From Larus michahellis (lineage: Eukaryota; Chordata; Aves; Charadriiformes; Laridae): DNA of 64,000 nucleotides. The notes under the pieces are model-generated. The model worked only from the letters and a program-made list of their open reading frames with translations. It did no database searches and had not been told where the DNA came from. The stretch is from contig NC_133918.1 in assembly GCF_964199755.1 (NCBI RefSeq), forward strand, positions 2,666,001 to 2,730,000. The letters are read 5' to 3'. The position numbers were made by a program, and so were the translations under genes. Shown here piece after piece: positions 20,719 to 34,700 of this stretch (the first letter of the stretch is position 1; every line of letters begins with the position of its first letter).

Positions 20719-23084
20719 TTCGGTCTGAGACCGATTTTGCCAGCCAGTCGTCGAACCTGGTGTCAGGGAGACAGATCCACATCCTTGAGTCAGGGCTGGT
20801 GGAGAGGAGGGGCAGGAGAGCATGGTTAGGCCGTTGGAGCCATACTGGAGCAGGACTGGAGCTGTAAGGAGCCAGGGATGCGACACATGCCAAGCCTGCG
20901 CTGTGGAGCAGGAGCAAGGCCAACCAAAGGGCAGGGAGCACTGGGAGTGCGAACAGCAAGGCAGGGACCAGGGTGGGAAGCCAAGGGGGTGACTTGCTGT
21001 AGTGAAGCCCTCCTTGGTCAGGGTGCTGCGGTAGGAGCCAAGTGGGTCCACCCAGGTGGGTGAGAACAGCTCTGCTCTTGCTCTGGGTGGCCTCTGGATG
21101 AGATAGCATCTCTGCCACCAAGGTGGAGCGTGGGTAGACTGAGCTTAGGCCCATTTGCTCCTCTCTGGAGAAGAGCACCCAGAGTTTAAATTTCCTGACT
21201 GCCACATTTTTCCTGCCTGGGACTTGTGTCTTCCTCCCCTTCCCCAGGCAACAGCATCCGAACTGAAATAATTCTGCGGATGGAGACCAGGATGCTGTCA
21301 CTCGAAGTCCTTCCCATTGGGCCAGGGTCTCTCAGGTAGAAACCTGGGACTCAAAGCAGCCCGCAATGCGGGCGAAGGCTGCCAAGCCAGCCATGCACAA
21401 CCACTCACCAGCTCTGGATGCTTTTCCTTGGTGGAAATGTTCTCACGCACGTCAGAACCCGCTGCTGCCTTCACTCACCTCCTGTCAAAGGGGACAGCTT
21501 GATCTCCTCTCCTGTCCTCCAGAGACGCGAGGTTCAGCTTGTCCCATGCCTGTGCATGGACAGTGGCCGGCAGGAAAAGCGAGCCAGGCCAGCTCAAAAT
21601 AGACTGCTTCTTGGAGTTTTCCATGAGACCTTTGAGACTCCTTATCTCCCCGCTGCCGTTCTGGCACAGGACAAGTTGCAGATGGAGCCGCCTCCATAAG
21701 CAATGTTACCTCGGTCACCCCAAAGCTTCCTGCTGCCTGGGCAGGACGCGAGGCCATTGTCCCGTGGGATAGCGGCTGCTGCAGGGTGCACAGCAGCCTC
21801 TTGTTTAGCAGGACTAATTGGGTGGAAAAGAAACCTGCCCAGAATTGTGGGGATGGGGGATGTTGAGAAGCCTGGCTTTGGCGAGAGCAGCTTTAGCGGG
21901 GATTGGGCGTCCAGGCTTTGTAAGCCGCTGAAAAGATGCCAGCGTTCAGAAGGTGGGTCTTGTACCTCTCCTGCCGTAATATCTGCCTGCCTTGCTTTCA
22001 GCAATGCAGAAGGCAGTGGGGACAGCCCAAGTCACCCTAAGGTCTGTGATCCTCCTCCTCTGTAAAAACAAGTGTATTCGTGCTAGGAAGCAGGCAGAGC
22101 TGCTTCTCTGCTTGATGGGAGGTTGGTCCTGCTTGCCAGGCTCCTCCTGCATGAACCATGGGGTTCATGGTTCCGTGCTCGGGTGTCACCAAGCTGTAGG
22201 TTTGTTTGGAGCCCCAGGGAAGGTTTGGCAGTGTGACCTCCTGCCGCTTTCCACAAGTGCTTTCCTGACCCTGTAGGATTTTCTTGTGGCCTTAATGAGA
22301 CATCTGGGGGCAATTAGTTTTCTGTTTTATGACATGCCTGGCTTTTCTCATTGAGTGTGGCATGGTGGGTTCTCCAGCCACATCTGGGATGAAGGGAGGG
22401 GAGGCAGGAGGTGCTGAGTCAAGCTTTGCATCCAGCCTTTTCCTTCCTGGTGCTCGGTGCTGCTCAGTGCCTTGTGTGCCTGTACAGGCTCCGGGTCTCG
22501 GCGTAATCCTGTACGCGCTCTGATGCACAGCGATGGAGGATCAGTCCTGCTGTGACCTGCTGCTCTCATGCAAGTCCTGAGATTAAAGTTGAGCCTGTTT
22601 CCCACCCGCAGTATCCTGAGGTTTCCTAGAGTAAGAGGTTACAGAGAGGATTAGACAGAAGTCTTTGCTGCTGTGGTAAACCATGTTTTTTCGCGGCTGC
22701 CAATTATGCGGGGAGGAGAGGCAGCGTAGACTGGCGTTTCCCGGGGACCATGGCAGTATCGCTGACCCCAATTATTTCCAAGTGATAAATCACCACCTGT
22801 CCCTGGTCTATCATAAACTACAATACTGTAGGTTAAAGAGGAAATAATGAGCATCTTTTTAGTTCTAGGGTTTTTGGGGGTGATGTTTCTGAGGTTTTTC
22901 TCTATGACCCCGAGAGTGTATAAACTTCACCTAGAGGTGTGTGATCACTTAGGAACTGAGGCTTTGAGAGTGGTGCTAAAACTCACGAGACCTCCAGCGT
23001 GTTTGTGAGGGCTTCCATCGCCAGCAGGGACCAGCTAAAGGGGACCCCTCCATTGCGAGGCTTGAATTATTTTGGACAGAGTTG

Positions 23085-23136
23085 CCATCATTTTTATTTT
23101 ACAGAGGGGGAAACTGAGGCACAGAAGAGCGATGTT
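23085..23136 (+). mobile_element. MIR-like SINE core fragment
   Basis: ATTTTACAGAGGGGGAAAC then TGAGGCACAGAAGAG matches the well-known MIR core (TTTTACAGATGAGGAAACTG and onward). The flanks have diverged, as expected for an ancient amniote SINE. Confidence 0.6.
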
Positions 23137-24625
23137 CCTTCCTGCTAGAAGCGAGGATTTCTGGGGCTTCGTGTGATGTTTGGCCCATAAGGTCTCCCTA
23201 CCCTGACCAGTACCTGTGCTGGAGAGGATGCTGACGCTTCCTGATGCAGGATTTGCAGCAAAGGTGAGCCCATACTCGGTGCTAGGAGGAACCAAACGGA
23301 GAAGATGATGCTGGGGAGCTGCTCCATTATGATTTCTGAGAATGAGGGTGATTTTAGACAAGTTCTGATGATCCATCCCTTTACTAGGCTAACACATGTG
23401 CAGATCTGCAGAAAACACTCTAAGAAATCTATTAGAAATCCTGCACGGAGGAAAAGGCCATTGAGCTGTTGCGCTGGGAACGACAGGGCTTTTTTGTCTT
23501 TTATTTTCCCCTTATAGTTCATTTGATCAGCTAATGGTCTTTGCTGACAGGTATTTATCAGCCTGAACATGCTTTCCCTGGTCTTGGAAAAATAGAAATC
23601 TTTACTCCTGGCTCCAATAAAAAAAATCAGCTCAATATCCCTGAACGAGCAAGTCTGAATATCAATCCTTCTCTTGGCATCTCAGCTCGGGGAGTCATTA
23701 AGAGGAGAATGGCAAAAGCAGAAAGCAAAGCCACCCAAGGTTAGAAACAGGCCTGACTATTATTATTAATTTTTTTTTCAGCCAGAAATTTCATGTGTTT
23801 AATGAGCTGAGGGGCATAGCGTGCTAGCAGCTATCCCCAGGGCTGGAAGCAAAGCTGCCCCAGCACAGCTCACTGCAACGTGTGAAACAGCCCCGTTCTG
23901 CCGTGGGAGAGGATTTGTGGAGCGAGGACCCGGGACTGCAATGTGGCACTGGTGCTGCCGTGTCCCCACAAGCTGTTACCGGGACCCGGCTCCAGCCTCC
24001 CTCGCTCTCTTGCCCATCAGAAGTCATTTCCCTCAAGAAAAAGGGGCTCAGCGCCCTGTTAGTGACGGATTGCTCTTGCTCTGTGCGTATCCCTCCCTGT
24101 CTACAGAGCTACTCCTCCTCTCCTTTACACCCTGTTTGCCACCCTGTATTGATTTACTCCTTTCTTTCACCAGTTCAGGATGTTGAAAATCTGCTTTCAG
24201 CCCTGTCCGCAGCAAGCGAAAATCGACGGAGACGCCCCTGTTTGGATTAACCGAGTCTGGCCTTAAGAAAATACCTGTTAAGCATGGCCCAGCAAAGCAA
24301 AAGATCCAAGATATGTTAGATCGTGATGTTAGATTTATTATCAAGGAAACAACCCGTAACTTGTGAGATGCTGCTCTCCATCATAAATGCAGTCAGACGT
24401 TCTTTCAGCGCTAATGAGGATGAAGATTGATGTCCTTGCCCGTCCTCTCTGCCGGTGCCAGCAAACGCTGGGGTCGTCCCGTCTTTTCTTCTTGAAGCAC
24501 TTCACGGTTCTGAAAATTACTGAAGTGAAATTTTACAATGAGTGCCTGCTGATTTGTGACTTTTGTACATCTAGGGAGCCCGAACAGGTTTGTAAAAGCT
24601 CTCTTGCTCTCTGTATATATGACTG

Positions 24626-24682
24626 TATGTATGTACATATATATATTTATATTTTATATATATGTGCGTGTGTGTGTGTATA
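24626..24682. repeat. TATG/TA/TG microsatellite
   Basis: Runs of TATG, then TATATA with short T runs, then GTGTGTGT. A compound dinucleotide repeat. Confidence 0.85.
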
Positions 24683-27132
24683 GACTAAAAGGAAATCAGC
24701 CCCCACTCTCTTGCTCAGGGGTGGGATCTGCACATTCTCTTTTGAGTATTTCATGCCAGATAGTAGCTGTGACTTATATTTTGAATAAAAAATTTAATTA
24801 AATTGGTGTTTGTGAGCTGCTGGGGGGCTTTGGCCACTATCTTCCTCAGGAAATAAAGTGACCTCATTTGTGAGAGTTGCAGGGTGAAGGAAACCAGCTC
24901 CCATCCCTGCCCGGTAGTGAGGAATACATGGAAGAAGGCAGCATTCCCTATGGAAAGGGAGGTTCGGCTGGCTCAACCAGGAAGAGGTAACTCCAAAGCT
25001 CCTTTTCAGCGTGGATCAGAGGGGTGCCCTGGACCAGCACTGACCAGCACGCTAAGGGACTTTGACCTTGCTCTGGTGGCTCAGTTTGTGGGAGGAAAAC
25101 ATCTCTTACGCAGCCCCAGTGCATCGTTTAGGATCCTTTGCATGGCTAATGTAATCCAAACGGTAACGAAGCCAACAAAGCTGTGTTTTCAGCCAGCCCA
25201 GAGGCATTTGCCTGGGTGCTGGGCTGAGTCTGGCCATTGCAGACTCTCGTGAGCTGTGCAACACTTGCCAACCCTCTGTCTGTTTGCAGAGCTGCCTGCT
25301 TCCCTCCATGCATTGTCACTGCCTAAAGTGCAACATGCTTCATTTGTTTCTGTCCAGGCACAAGGTTTCAGGATGTGAGAAGATTTGAGGAAAGATTTAT
25401 CCCTGCTGATTGGAAGTGAGAGCAAGTTTTCCAGTCCCAGATTTCCCCGCTGCTGTCAAAGCCTGGCTGAGAGGTACACCACCATCACCGTGCTGCTGAA
25501 GATCGTATCTTCTGCTGTGCATAAACGGGAAAAACATTGACCTCAGGTAGCAGCCCCGTGACCCTTGGTCTGGGAACAGGTAGGAATGACTGGAACCAAG
25601 AATGATCTCCCTGGAGATGGTGTTAGTCCTACAGTAACACCCAGCACTGTTTGCTGTTAAGGATGGGCTGTTGTAGCTGGACATACAGCTCTAAGGCACA
25701 CGTTTCTGTCCTAGCAATGAAACTGGGTCCTCAGTGTGGGGTAAATCAGAGAATCTCCCCCGGAAGTAAGCTCTGGCAATTTACACCTGCCGAGGATCTC
25801 CGCTGTTGTCCTGGGAGATGATAAAAATGAAGCAGACCCTTCCAGCCCTGCTCTGCGGTGATTGCCGCCTGGCTGTGAATAAAAAACAGCCCCAGCAGCG
25901 CTTCTACTTACCCAGCGTTTCTCTCTCTCGCAGCTCTCTGTGCATTTTGCACTGGCTTGGGAGTGTTATGAACTGGGAAACCTTGAGCAATGTGTTATTC
26001 AAAACACACTGGCTTTCACTGCGACGTTTCAATTGTGGTTTGTAGAGTTGGGCTGAGATTATTGCATTTAAATTCAAGGCAGATTTCATTCACTCGTGGG
26101 GAATGAATGCTAGATCCTTGCTTCCCTGCTAGGAAATAAGCCCTGGCCGAACAGATCTGCACAGAGGCCCTGGCCCCGGGTCACCTGGCTGCTCTTGCAC
26201 TGCTCCGATAACAGCTCTGCCCCTCGGCTGGGCGGCCGCGTGCTCCAGAAGCCTGCTGAGATGTTGACATGTTGCATTCATAGTAGCTTCTGGATGTGGG
26301 AGAAGGACAAAAAGACGGGTGAGGGAATGCAGAACTAAGGAGAGGTTTGTCCTTTGTGCAAGTAGCCTCTGATTTTGGCAGGGTGACAAAGGGAACCACC
26401 ACAAAGTCTTCTCCTTGTCCCCAGGGTCTACATGACCAAGGCGAGGCTCCCATGGATAAATGCTTGGACTCGGGGACCACCGTGCAATCTAAGCCTGACC
26501 TTGGTTTGTTGTTTAAACTGCTGCAGCCTTGATGTATGGTAGAAGCTGAGCAAACCTCAGATCTTGTTTCAACTGAAACAGGAACCTCTGCACAGCCATT
26601 GACACCAGATGGTCTCAGCTGGGTTGAAGTCCAAGTGGATGAGGAAAAGCAACATAAAATCCGTTAAGCAGACGTGGCCTTAGAGTGTCCTAAAGGGAGC
26701 AAGGGAACATCAGTGCTTGAGTTGCTTAAAATCAGACTATACAAACTTCTGGGGAACTCGCGGAGTGAAACCTGTGCCTCTGAGGCAAAGCGCCATCAAT
26801 GAGATGCATTAAGATTTTTATCCTGTCATCTTATCGTGAAGTTGTTGGCTTTCATTTCACTGATTAATGTTGATCAGATGTGAGGCACCTCTGTTAAACA
26901 CTGCTTTAGCAAAAGTGATCTCACTGCCTTAGCAAAAAGTAATTAACAAGTGAAAGGCGTGGTGTGGAAGCATGACATGTGTGTGCTACAGCACAAGAGC
27001 AAAGCATGTGGCTCAAATGAGGATGCTGCTCCTTGTTCTTTTCTATTTAATTTTGTATGCCCCTTGGATCTATATCTTGCTTGTTGTAACACACAGAGAA
27101 TTGGGGTCAAGGAAATATTTCTCCTGGAAAAC

Positions 27133-27158
27133 ATTTATTTATTTATTTATTTATTTTT
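27133..27158. repeat. TTTA tetranucleotide microsatellite
   Basis: About six copies of TTTA ending in a T run. Confidence 0.9.
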
Positions 27159-30100
27159 AACCCTGGCCTTGGGCTTTGCTGTTTGACAGCAATGGGGGAG
27201 GCCTTCCCCCAGTTGGACTGCAGTCGCTCCAGTATAAGTTCCAGGAGAGCTGATGTTTGCTCCTGACTTTGACAAATACACCAGTAGGTCCGTGCCCTCT
27301 CCATCCTTATCTTTTCTGACCAGAGGAGAAGGTGGACCCATCTTCACCGGGGTGTGTGCAGCACCTTACACGCTGTGGCTTTGAGCTCAGGCGGGACCGT
27401 CATGCTGTGAAATGAAAGCAGAGTGTGGGAGAGTCCCTGGACAGGACTGGACACAGGCGAGTAGGTCTCCGTGTGCTGGGCTGGCCGCAATCCCATTGCT
27501 GCGGGGCTTGCAAGGCAGCAGTGGGGAAGCAGCTGGAGGTGACAGAGCACTGAGACTGCCACCCCTGCCTGATCCCTCTGAGCAGCAGCCCCAGGCAGCG
27601 GCAGGTCCCGAAACCCCAGCAGATGCCGTTTGTGACACCGATTAGCAAGGCTTTGAGCTGTCGTAATAGGACAGGCCCCTTGCCTGCAAGCCTTGGTGGT
27701 GATTTCTGCTTTGGTTTCTATTAACAAATCTCTGCGGTTATGTGCTCATGCTGCGCAGCGAGGGGCGGAGGGTTCAAAGCCAAGATAAATAGTCTTGGGG
27801 TCTGGCCGGGGCTCTAGGAAAACAGAGAGTGCAGCGAGTAATTTGGTTAATACGTTCAGACACAACCATTAGCCCGTCAGTGCTTCCTGCGAGGGAGGTT
27901 CAGCCAGAGAAAGCTGGACCGCAGCGGGTTAGGCACAACGCATGTGGCTCTGCAAAGCCACCGTGTCACAGTGCAAGGGCTGGCCTGGCACTGGGACAGC
28001 CGCACATCCCCCTGCTCTGTCCTGGAGCCAGCTGTGGTGGGGATGGCAATGCAAAATCCCTGCCTTGTCTTTGCTCCCGCGGGTGATTTGCGGTGTCCTG
28101 GCGTATCATGGAGGACAGAGGCTGTGCCTGTCCCTCTTCCCACCTTCCCACATTCCCCTGCGGGAGAGCAGCCTTGGCTGCTGGAAACCAGTGAGCGGGA
28201 TGGGAGAGGTCTGTCCCAGGCAGGGCTGCAACTGAGTCCCCTTCATCTGCAGTGGTTCCTCTTTGGCTGTGAGGGGTCTGGATCAGGCTCGTTCAGCGCA
28301 TCAGTATCTGCGAGCTGTGATGGGGAGGGGAGCCCAGACCTCCCGCAGCCTCCAGCAGACATTCAGACCCTCAGCTGGGTTCTGCTTGGTGATGGATATT
28401 ATTTTTCCCCATTGTGACATTAATATTCCTCCTCCTGTTTGATTCCCAGGTGTGCCAATGTGTGTTTACACTGCCCATGCTACATATTCAGGTACCAAAC
28501 CGAGTGTGAGCAGGGTCTGCAGCTAAGAGTGTTTATAACCTTTGGCCAAACAAGACCTGGGGCAGTTCTGGAGGTCTGGTGTTGTGGGAGTCTGCTCTGC
28601 ACGCAAGTTCTGCATTAAAGGTCCCAGGAAAGCGGCTGGTTTCTGTGTCCTTGTGCCCAGGCATTCTGCAAGGCTTTTAGCGTGCGTCTGAGAGAGTAAC
28701 AGCTCTGTCAATCCTTGGAGTGAAAGCTTGTGATGAGCAAGAAAGCCGGATAATCTGCTGTCACCTTGAGAAGCGGTGCTGAGGTGTTCAGCTCCTTTGA
28801 TTGTCTCCTTTTGGCAGAGGAGAAGGAATAATCCCAGAAACAACGGGCTTCTCTGAGAATCTAAATTAGACTCCATCCGTTACAGCACCTTTTCATTACT
28901 TATTTATGCTTTTTCTCTTAGCAAATGTCTTCAGCCATCCTGGTCTGTCCTGCTGACACCACAAGAATGAGAGTGAGGGAAACCTCACAGCAGAAGACCC
29001 TCCCGCCTGCTGGCTCTCTCGCTCCCCCCTTGCTGGCGTCAGGAAGCAAGAGCAGATGGGTGCCAGCCAGCACGGTGAGGTTGGGTTCTTGGGAGTCTTC
29101 TGCAATGGCAACTGACTCTGAGGATGCCAAGACTAGCACCTTCAACTCTGATTCCATAAAAAACAGCCAGCTTCAGCAACAAAACAGTGGCAGCTATTGG
29201 GAAAAGCCACTCGCCCTGCAGGCATCTGAACGGTTCAGCTCTGAACCTCCTGGCCCTCGGCATGCTGTAATCTCTCTGTTCATCAGCAGCTCCAAAATCT
29301 GTATGCTGCGCTGCATCGCTACCTCAAGTTAAGACTTATTGCATGCCAAAGGGTGCCTTTTGCTTGCAGAGCGATGCGCCAGCTGCAGCCGTACGCAGCG
29401 CAGCGCAGCCTCCTCGGCTCTCTTTGTATAAGGTCCAATGTGCAGGTGCATTTTTCCCAGTCTTGCAGAGGCTACTGGTGCTCGCAGGACCACACGTTGG
29501 GGAGCTCGGCTGTGTGTGCTGGAGGCCTGCTGGGCCACGGATAGCACAGAGTCCAGCTTCAAAACACGCAGGGGGAAGTCTCCAGCTGGGAAAAGACAAA
29601 CTTACTCTGTTGAATGTTTTAGGTCCAATTCCCCTGCTAGTGCAAGCAAACAAGCATCTACTCACTTTAATCCCTGTCTGTACTAAGCAAGGATGTTGCT
29701 GTGCATTGTCCAAACAGGGTTTTTGCACAGGAAGGAAAGTAAAACCCGGGATAAATCTATCACTAATGGCGAATCCTTTGAGGTAGCCAAACAACACTCC
29801 AGGAGCTGCGGTGAGATTCGGGGAGTGTCTCCCAGCTGCAGGCTCAGGAGCAGCCCCGGCTCCAGCTTTACCGCATCCTGCCCGCACACAGGGTGTCCGA
29901 GCCAGCCAAATACTGACCGCTGCCGATGTGTGAGCAGCCAGGTCCTACCTGTGCTACGGGCTTCCCCTGCCTGCACCCGCGGCATTACTTCCACCCTTCT
30001 CGTCCGCACAGGCTGGAGGCTCTGAGAGCACTTGCGGTCCCCGAGCCCTGTCCCAGCATCCAGACTGCCACGCTGCTGGCTGCCAAAAGAGATGGAGAAC

Positions 30101-31705
30101 AGAAGTAAAAAGGTAGCCTGGCTCATCACAAACTGTAAGTAGCCAAGCCACCACCTGCGGCGGATCACGGGCTTGTATTAGACCCATCTCCATGGAGATT
30201 AAACCGCATTGCCACTCCAGAGGATCAGCGGGAGAGCTCTGCCGATGGTGGGGCGCGCGGGGATAAGAGGAAGTTTTGCTCGTGCTGCCTGCCAAGTCTA
30301 ATCAGGATCTTTCCACACCAGCTCCTATCTATTGGCCTCTGGAACAGACAGACCCGTTCTTCTTGTGCCCCAGGGAGCAAGAAACATTTCAGGAGTCTTC
30401 TACGCTGATTTTGGAGAGTAAAGCAAACCTGGGATGGTGAGTTCCAGTCCCCTGGAGAGGAGGAGACGTTGGGAGCAGCTTGATATCCACCTGGAGCTCA
30501 CAGAAGGGCTGTTGCACCGCTCCACTTCGTTGTCTGCACCCAAAACAGCGAGATGCAGCCGCCTTCACATCTCTAGTCCAGCCCAGTTGTTCCTCCCCTG
30601 TGTTTCTACCTTGCATGGTTTTCTCTGCCTTTTGCTAGCCGCAAGGGCAGAGGGTTTCCCTTATATTTTGCCCGCTGAGGTTGCCTGGGACTGCAGCAGG
30701 TTTTCCAGCTGCAAAGCCCAGTAAATCATGGCCGAGGGAGGCTGCCTCCCAGCTGCACAGAGGGCTCTAAGTCCGGGGTCACTTAGCTGCTGCACAGTAG
30801 CTCCAGAGAAGTGATCTGTGGATTAAATTTCCAGGAACTGGTGGGGCCCGACTCAGTTTTGAGCCACCAATTCACCCGATTAAAAATAAACACGGAGTTA
30901 TAGATGGGCTGTGCTCAGTTACAGCTGATTTTTATCGACCCCGGCTGGGCGCTGGGATGGAAAGAGCGCTTGGTTGGAGTCACTCTCTTTCCATTCCCAA
31001 TCCGTGCTGCCTCGGGAGGATTTGGGAAGCAGAAAGTTCGAGTCGGGGCCTCTGTGAAATTCTGGCTGCTCTGAGACTTTCCCACACGTTCATTAGACAT
31101 ACAGCTCATTCAAGTTTATTTCCAGAGGTTTTAAGGGCTGAAAGGCTCATTGTGTCTATCTGGTGTGATACCCAGTTTCTGTGGGAGCTTGAACCTACAG
31201 CGTGCAAAGCATAGAGGCACTGAACACCGTGGTGCTGCACTGGTTAATGGCTGGGTGAGGGGGCTCTTTTCTGTCCCAATTTAGAAGGTGCAGGAGCCAG
31301 CAGAGAGGCAGAGACATCGAGGAGCTCAGTGGAGGGATGCCTGCCCTGTGCTGCATCCCTTAAGGATGCTTTTTAGCTGAGGTGCCCATCCCTGCAGTCG
31401 GAGCCATGAGATGCTATCGCGACAGAGGTGAGCTGTGCCGGCAGCTCCGAGGAGCAGGGTCCTCCCTGGCCCCCGCCAAGGAACCTCACGGTGGTGGGAA
31501 CAGCAGGCTTATCGGAATGGGGTGGCTCCTCTCTAAGATGGAAATTTCTCCTCTGGCCAGAGGCAGCGATCTTGGCTTGCATCCCTGCTCCCTGTCACTG
31601 AGCCTCGCCACCTTCCAGGGTTCACTTTGTTCACAAAGAGCCTCAGATAAGCTTCTTGGCAGGGGTGCTCTGTTCTGCCGCGGCATTAGCATGGCTCAAG
31701 ACAGG

Positions 31706-31709
31706 TTTC

Positions 31710-31740
<31 letters not shown>

Positions 31741-31741
31741 T
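31706..31741. repeat. T-rich tract with a few C
   Basis: About 35 bases of nearly pure T. It lies just upstream of an AG that could act as a splice acceptor at 31,768. Confidence 0.9.
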
Positions 31742-34700
31742 AAAATATTAACTGTTTGTGTCCCTTAGAAGATGCAGCCCAGACACAGACCTTGGGGCTG
31801 GGGCAGCAAGTTGAGGCTCTGCGTCGGTGGGAAGCATCGGCATCACCGCAGGGATCGGTTTCCTCTGACTGCCATCACGGACCGAGGGGATGTGGCCTCC
31901 TTGGATGAGCAACATGAAGGTAATGGCAGTGCTCACCCGTGGGTGAGCCCCGTGCTCGGAGCACCCAGCGAGTAGGAGGAACCTCCTGCCTGGTAAAAAC
32001 AGGCTTTGGTCCCTCTCCCATCAGAGCCATGGGAAATCTCACCATGGTTATGGGCTCGTGTGCCTGAGGCTGGGTCTGTGAAATGCCTAAGGAATGGTTG
32101 CAACTTGGGGAACACTTTTTTTTCACGGGAGTTAGAGTATTTTATGTGGAGATGTGTTTCTCCAAGAGTGAATTTTTTTTTGCCAGTCTGAAAAACCACC
32201 TTAAAGCCCCTGCTCATGCTCTTAAAACAAGTGGTCGGTGACTGGCGGAGCGGAGCCAGTTGAAGGCATTTCATAAAGCACTTCATGGGATGCTGTAGTC
32301 CCTAACCAAAAGTGTGACCCTGGAGCCCTGCAGCGTGCCCTGATTCACAGGGAAGGACTGGCTGGCAGCCGACGTGCTGCCCTCCCTTGCCACTCAGCCT
32401 CATTTATCTTCATTACTTGGGCTGTTTACGCAAGCAAGAATTGGCCAGAGGCGCCCGGCACTGCTGCGTGCCAAGGGAGGAAGCAGGCACCAGCGCAAGC
32501 TCTTGTGGCTGGCACCCAATTGCCTGCACGCTCTCTTTTGAGAACAAAAGGCCAGGATGCAGCCTCCGTGGCCCAGGGCGAGGGGTGGCTCTGGCCCCTC
32601 GCATGGCTTGTGCCAGGGGGTGCTGGCAGCACCCACTGCCTTGTGCTCTGCGCTGGTGACCCCAGGGCATCCCGCAGGCAGAGATGCTCAGGCATCTCCA
32701 CCTGAGGTCCCTGAGAGCAGAGCTCTGAGTGCCTTTGCTTCCAAAGCTCGAGAGCGTTGTCCTTGGGTTCAGTCCTTGCTTAATCCTTTATCATGTGGGA
32801 GCTGCTGCTGAGCTTGTGGTTGGAGAGAGATGTCTTACAAACAGAGCAGTATCTCCTCTGGTCGCTGAGCTAGCACAGCCTCTGGCGCCTTCCCACTTTC
32901 CTTCTCTTATTCAAGCAGCTCCTAGAAACCTCAGCTCACCCCATGACCCCACTGCAGAGAGAGGGGCATCCTCCCTGTCCGCGGGGCTGGAGGGGGCCTG
33001 GGGCTCCCCAGGGCAGAGCCAGGGTTTAGCACCGGGCTGCGCTCACCCGGAGGGCTGCCGCCTGGCCACAGGGGCTGTTCACCAGTCCAGAGCTCAGGGT
33101 TGGAGATCAGATGAGTGCCAAGCTGCTGACAGACAACTGCCACTAAAAAAAAAAAAATACGCACATTTTTCCAGAGCGTTTGACTGGATTTCTGTGTAAC
33201 AAAATGCATTTTATTTTTTTCTTTCTCCAGCAAACACCATCTGATGTAAAATTGCCAGCGGGAAAACCACTTGCTGCAATTCCGAATAAAGGAATGAACG
33301 GGATGGTCCAGGGACGGTGTCATCTCAAAAGCTTCTCTAAGCCAGCAGCAACAAAGGGAAGTCTAGACCTGGCAAAACCCCTTTGACTCCTGCCTCGAGG
33401 TAGCCAAGTCCCCTCCCGCCAGCAGCTTCCCGTGGTGGGCGGCTGTGCCAGCGCATGCCCGGTGCCAAGAGGATGTGCGAGACAGAACATGCTTTGTGTC
33501 ACGCCTGGCCTGGGCTTGCCTGGTGAGAAGAAACACAGCAGAAATATGCTGGGGTCTGACACGTCACCTCGACGGTGATGCTCTAGCCCTTTGGTCCAGC
33601 CCTGGCAGCTGAGACCTGATGAGGAGCTGATGGAGTATCAGGACTGACGCTGGTGGGTCCTTCTGCTGTTTTGTTTTAATCCAGCTTTGTGTCTTGGCAC
33701 CTCTGCTGTGACAGTGGTCCTCTCCTCTCCTGTCCATACATCATGCAGGGGAGAAGGTCGGAGCCCATCACAGAAGTTGGGGAGCTGGAGGTGACAGCAG
33801 TGCCTGGGCTGGCTGCAGGTTTGGTCAGCAAGCCTAGATGCCTTCAAGGTACTTTGCTCCTGACTCCTTCCAAAGCCATGGAGGTTGCCCACTCATGGCG
33901 AGATCACCCGCAGAGTCACTCGGGGACACTGACTTTTCTCACACCTTTTCTTTCCAGGTGATGGGAAACAAAAGAACCCAAGATATTTAAGAGCAGGAAG
34001 CCAGGTTCTGTAAACTGTCTAAAAATGTATCCTCCGGAGATGAGATTTCACTCTGGCTCCAAGCCCAAAGGAACGATCAGTGCTAATGAAAGAGAGAGCG
34101 AGGAAGGGCTGGCGGCGGGGGGAGCAGGCTGTCCTGCTGGAGCATCCTTACTGTGTCCCCCTGCCTGGGACTGGGACACCCCAGACTGGATGGGCACAGA
34201 GAGACATTGGATCTGAACTTGCCTCGGGGTGAGTCTGCCGTCTGTGAGGTGGGATGAAATCACTTTAACTTGTTACCCCTGCACTTTTTAGGTTTATAGC
34301 CCCAGGGAATCAGTTAATGCCGCAGGAGAGAACAAAATTCACAGAAGAGAAACAACTACCTGTGGATTTTCAGCTGCTGGTGACGCTTGGGACACCAAGA
34401 TCCCCAAGGTTTCTGGGCAGTCCAGGGCTTTTGTGACAGGAGTCCTCGCTTTCTAGCCTTGCCTTACTCAAACCCTTTCACAAACCAGCTCTATTGCTGG
34501 TGCCCCTTCGACTGACTTTGGTAGCTAGGAGTTGCAGGAGTGATGAGTTCTGCTGGTTTATTTCCCAATCGTTGTTTCCTTGAGGCTGACACATAATCAA
34601 TGAAACCAAAACCTTGGGGTGGCTCATCACGCACGGTTGCTTTCTGCATCTCATCTGTAAGCACTTCATCCACCCTCCGAGCCTTCCTCACCCGCACGCC

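Larger units (their letters stand above)
20719..31700. other. Intergenic stretch without recognised genes
   Basis: It contains a MIR-like fragment (23,085-23,136), an AT/GT simple repeat (24,626-24,682) and a TTTA tetranucleotide repeat (27,133-27,158). A minus-strand frame of 243 codons at 20,570-21,301 crosses the tandem duplication and looks like chance. Nothing else can be named. Confidence 0.6.

Noticed and set aside
20570-21301. Minus-strand frame of 243 codons across the tandem duplication
   Set aside because: Its repeated peptide simply reflects the 68-bp duplication; no homology or splice context.
31030-31060. GTTCGAGTC, like a tRNA B box
   Set aside because: No matching A box or acceptor stem within tRNA distance.
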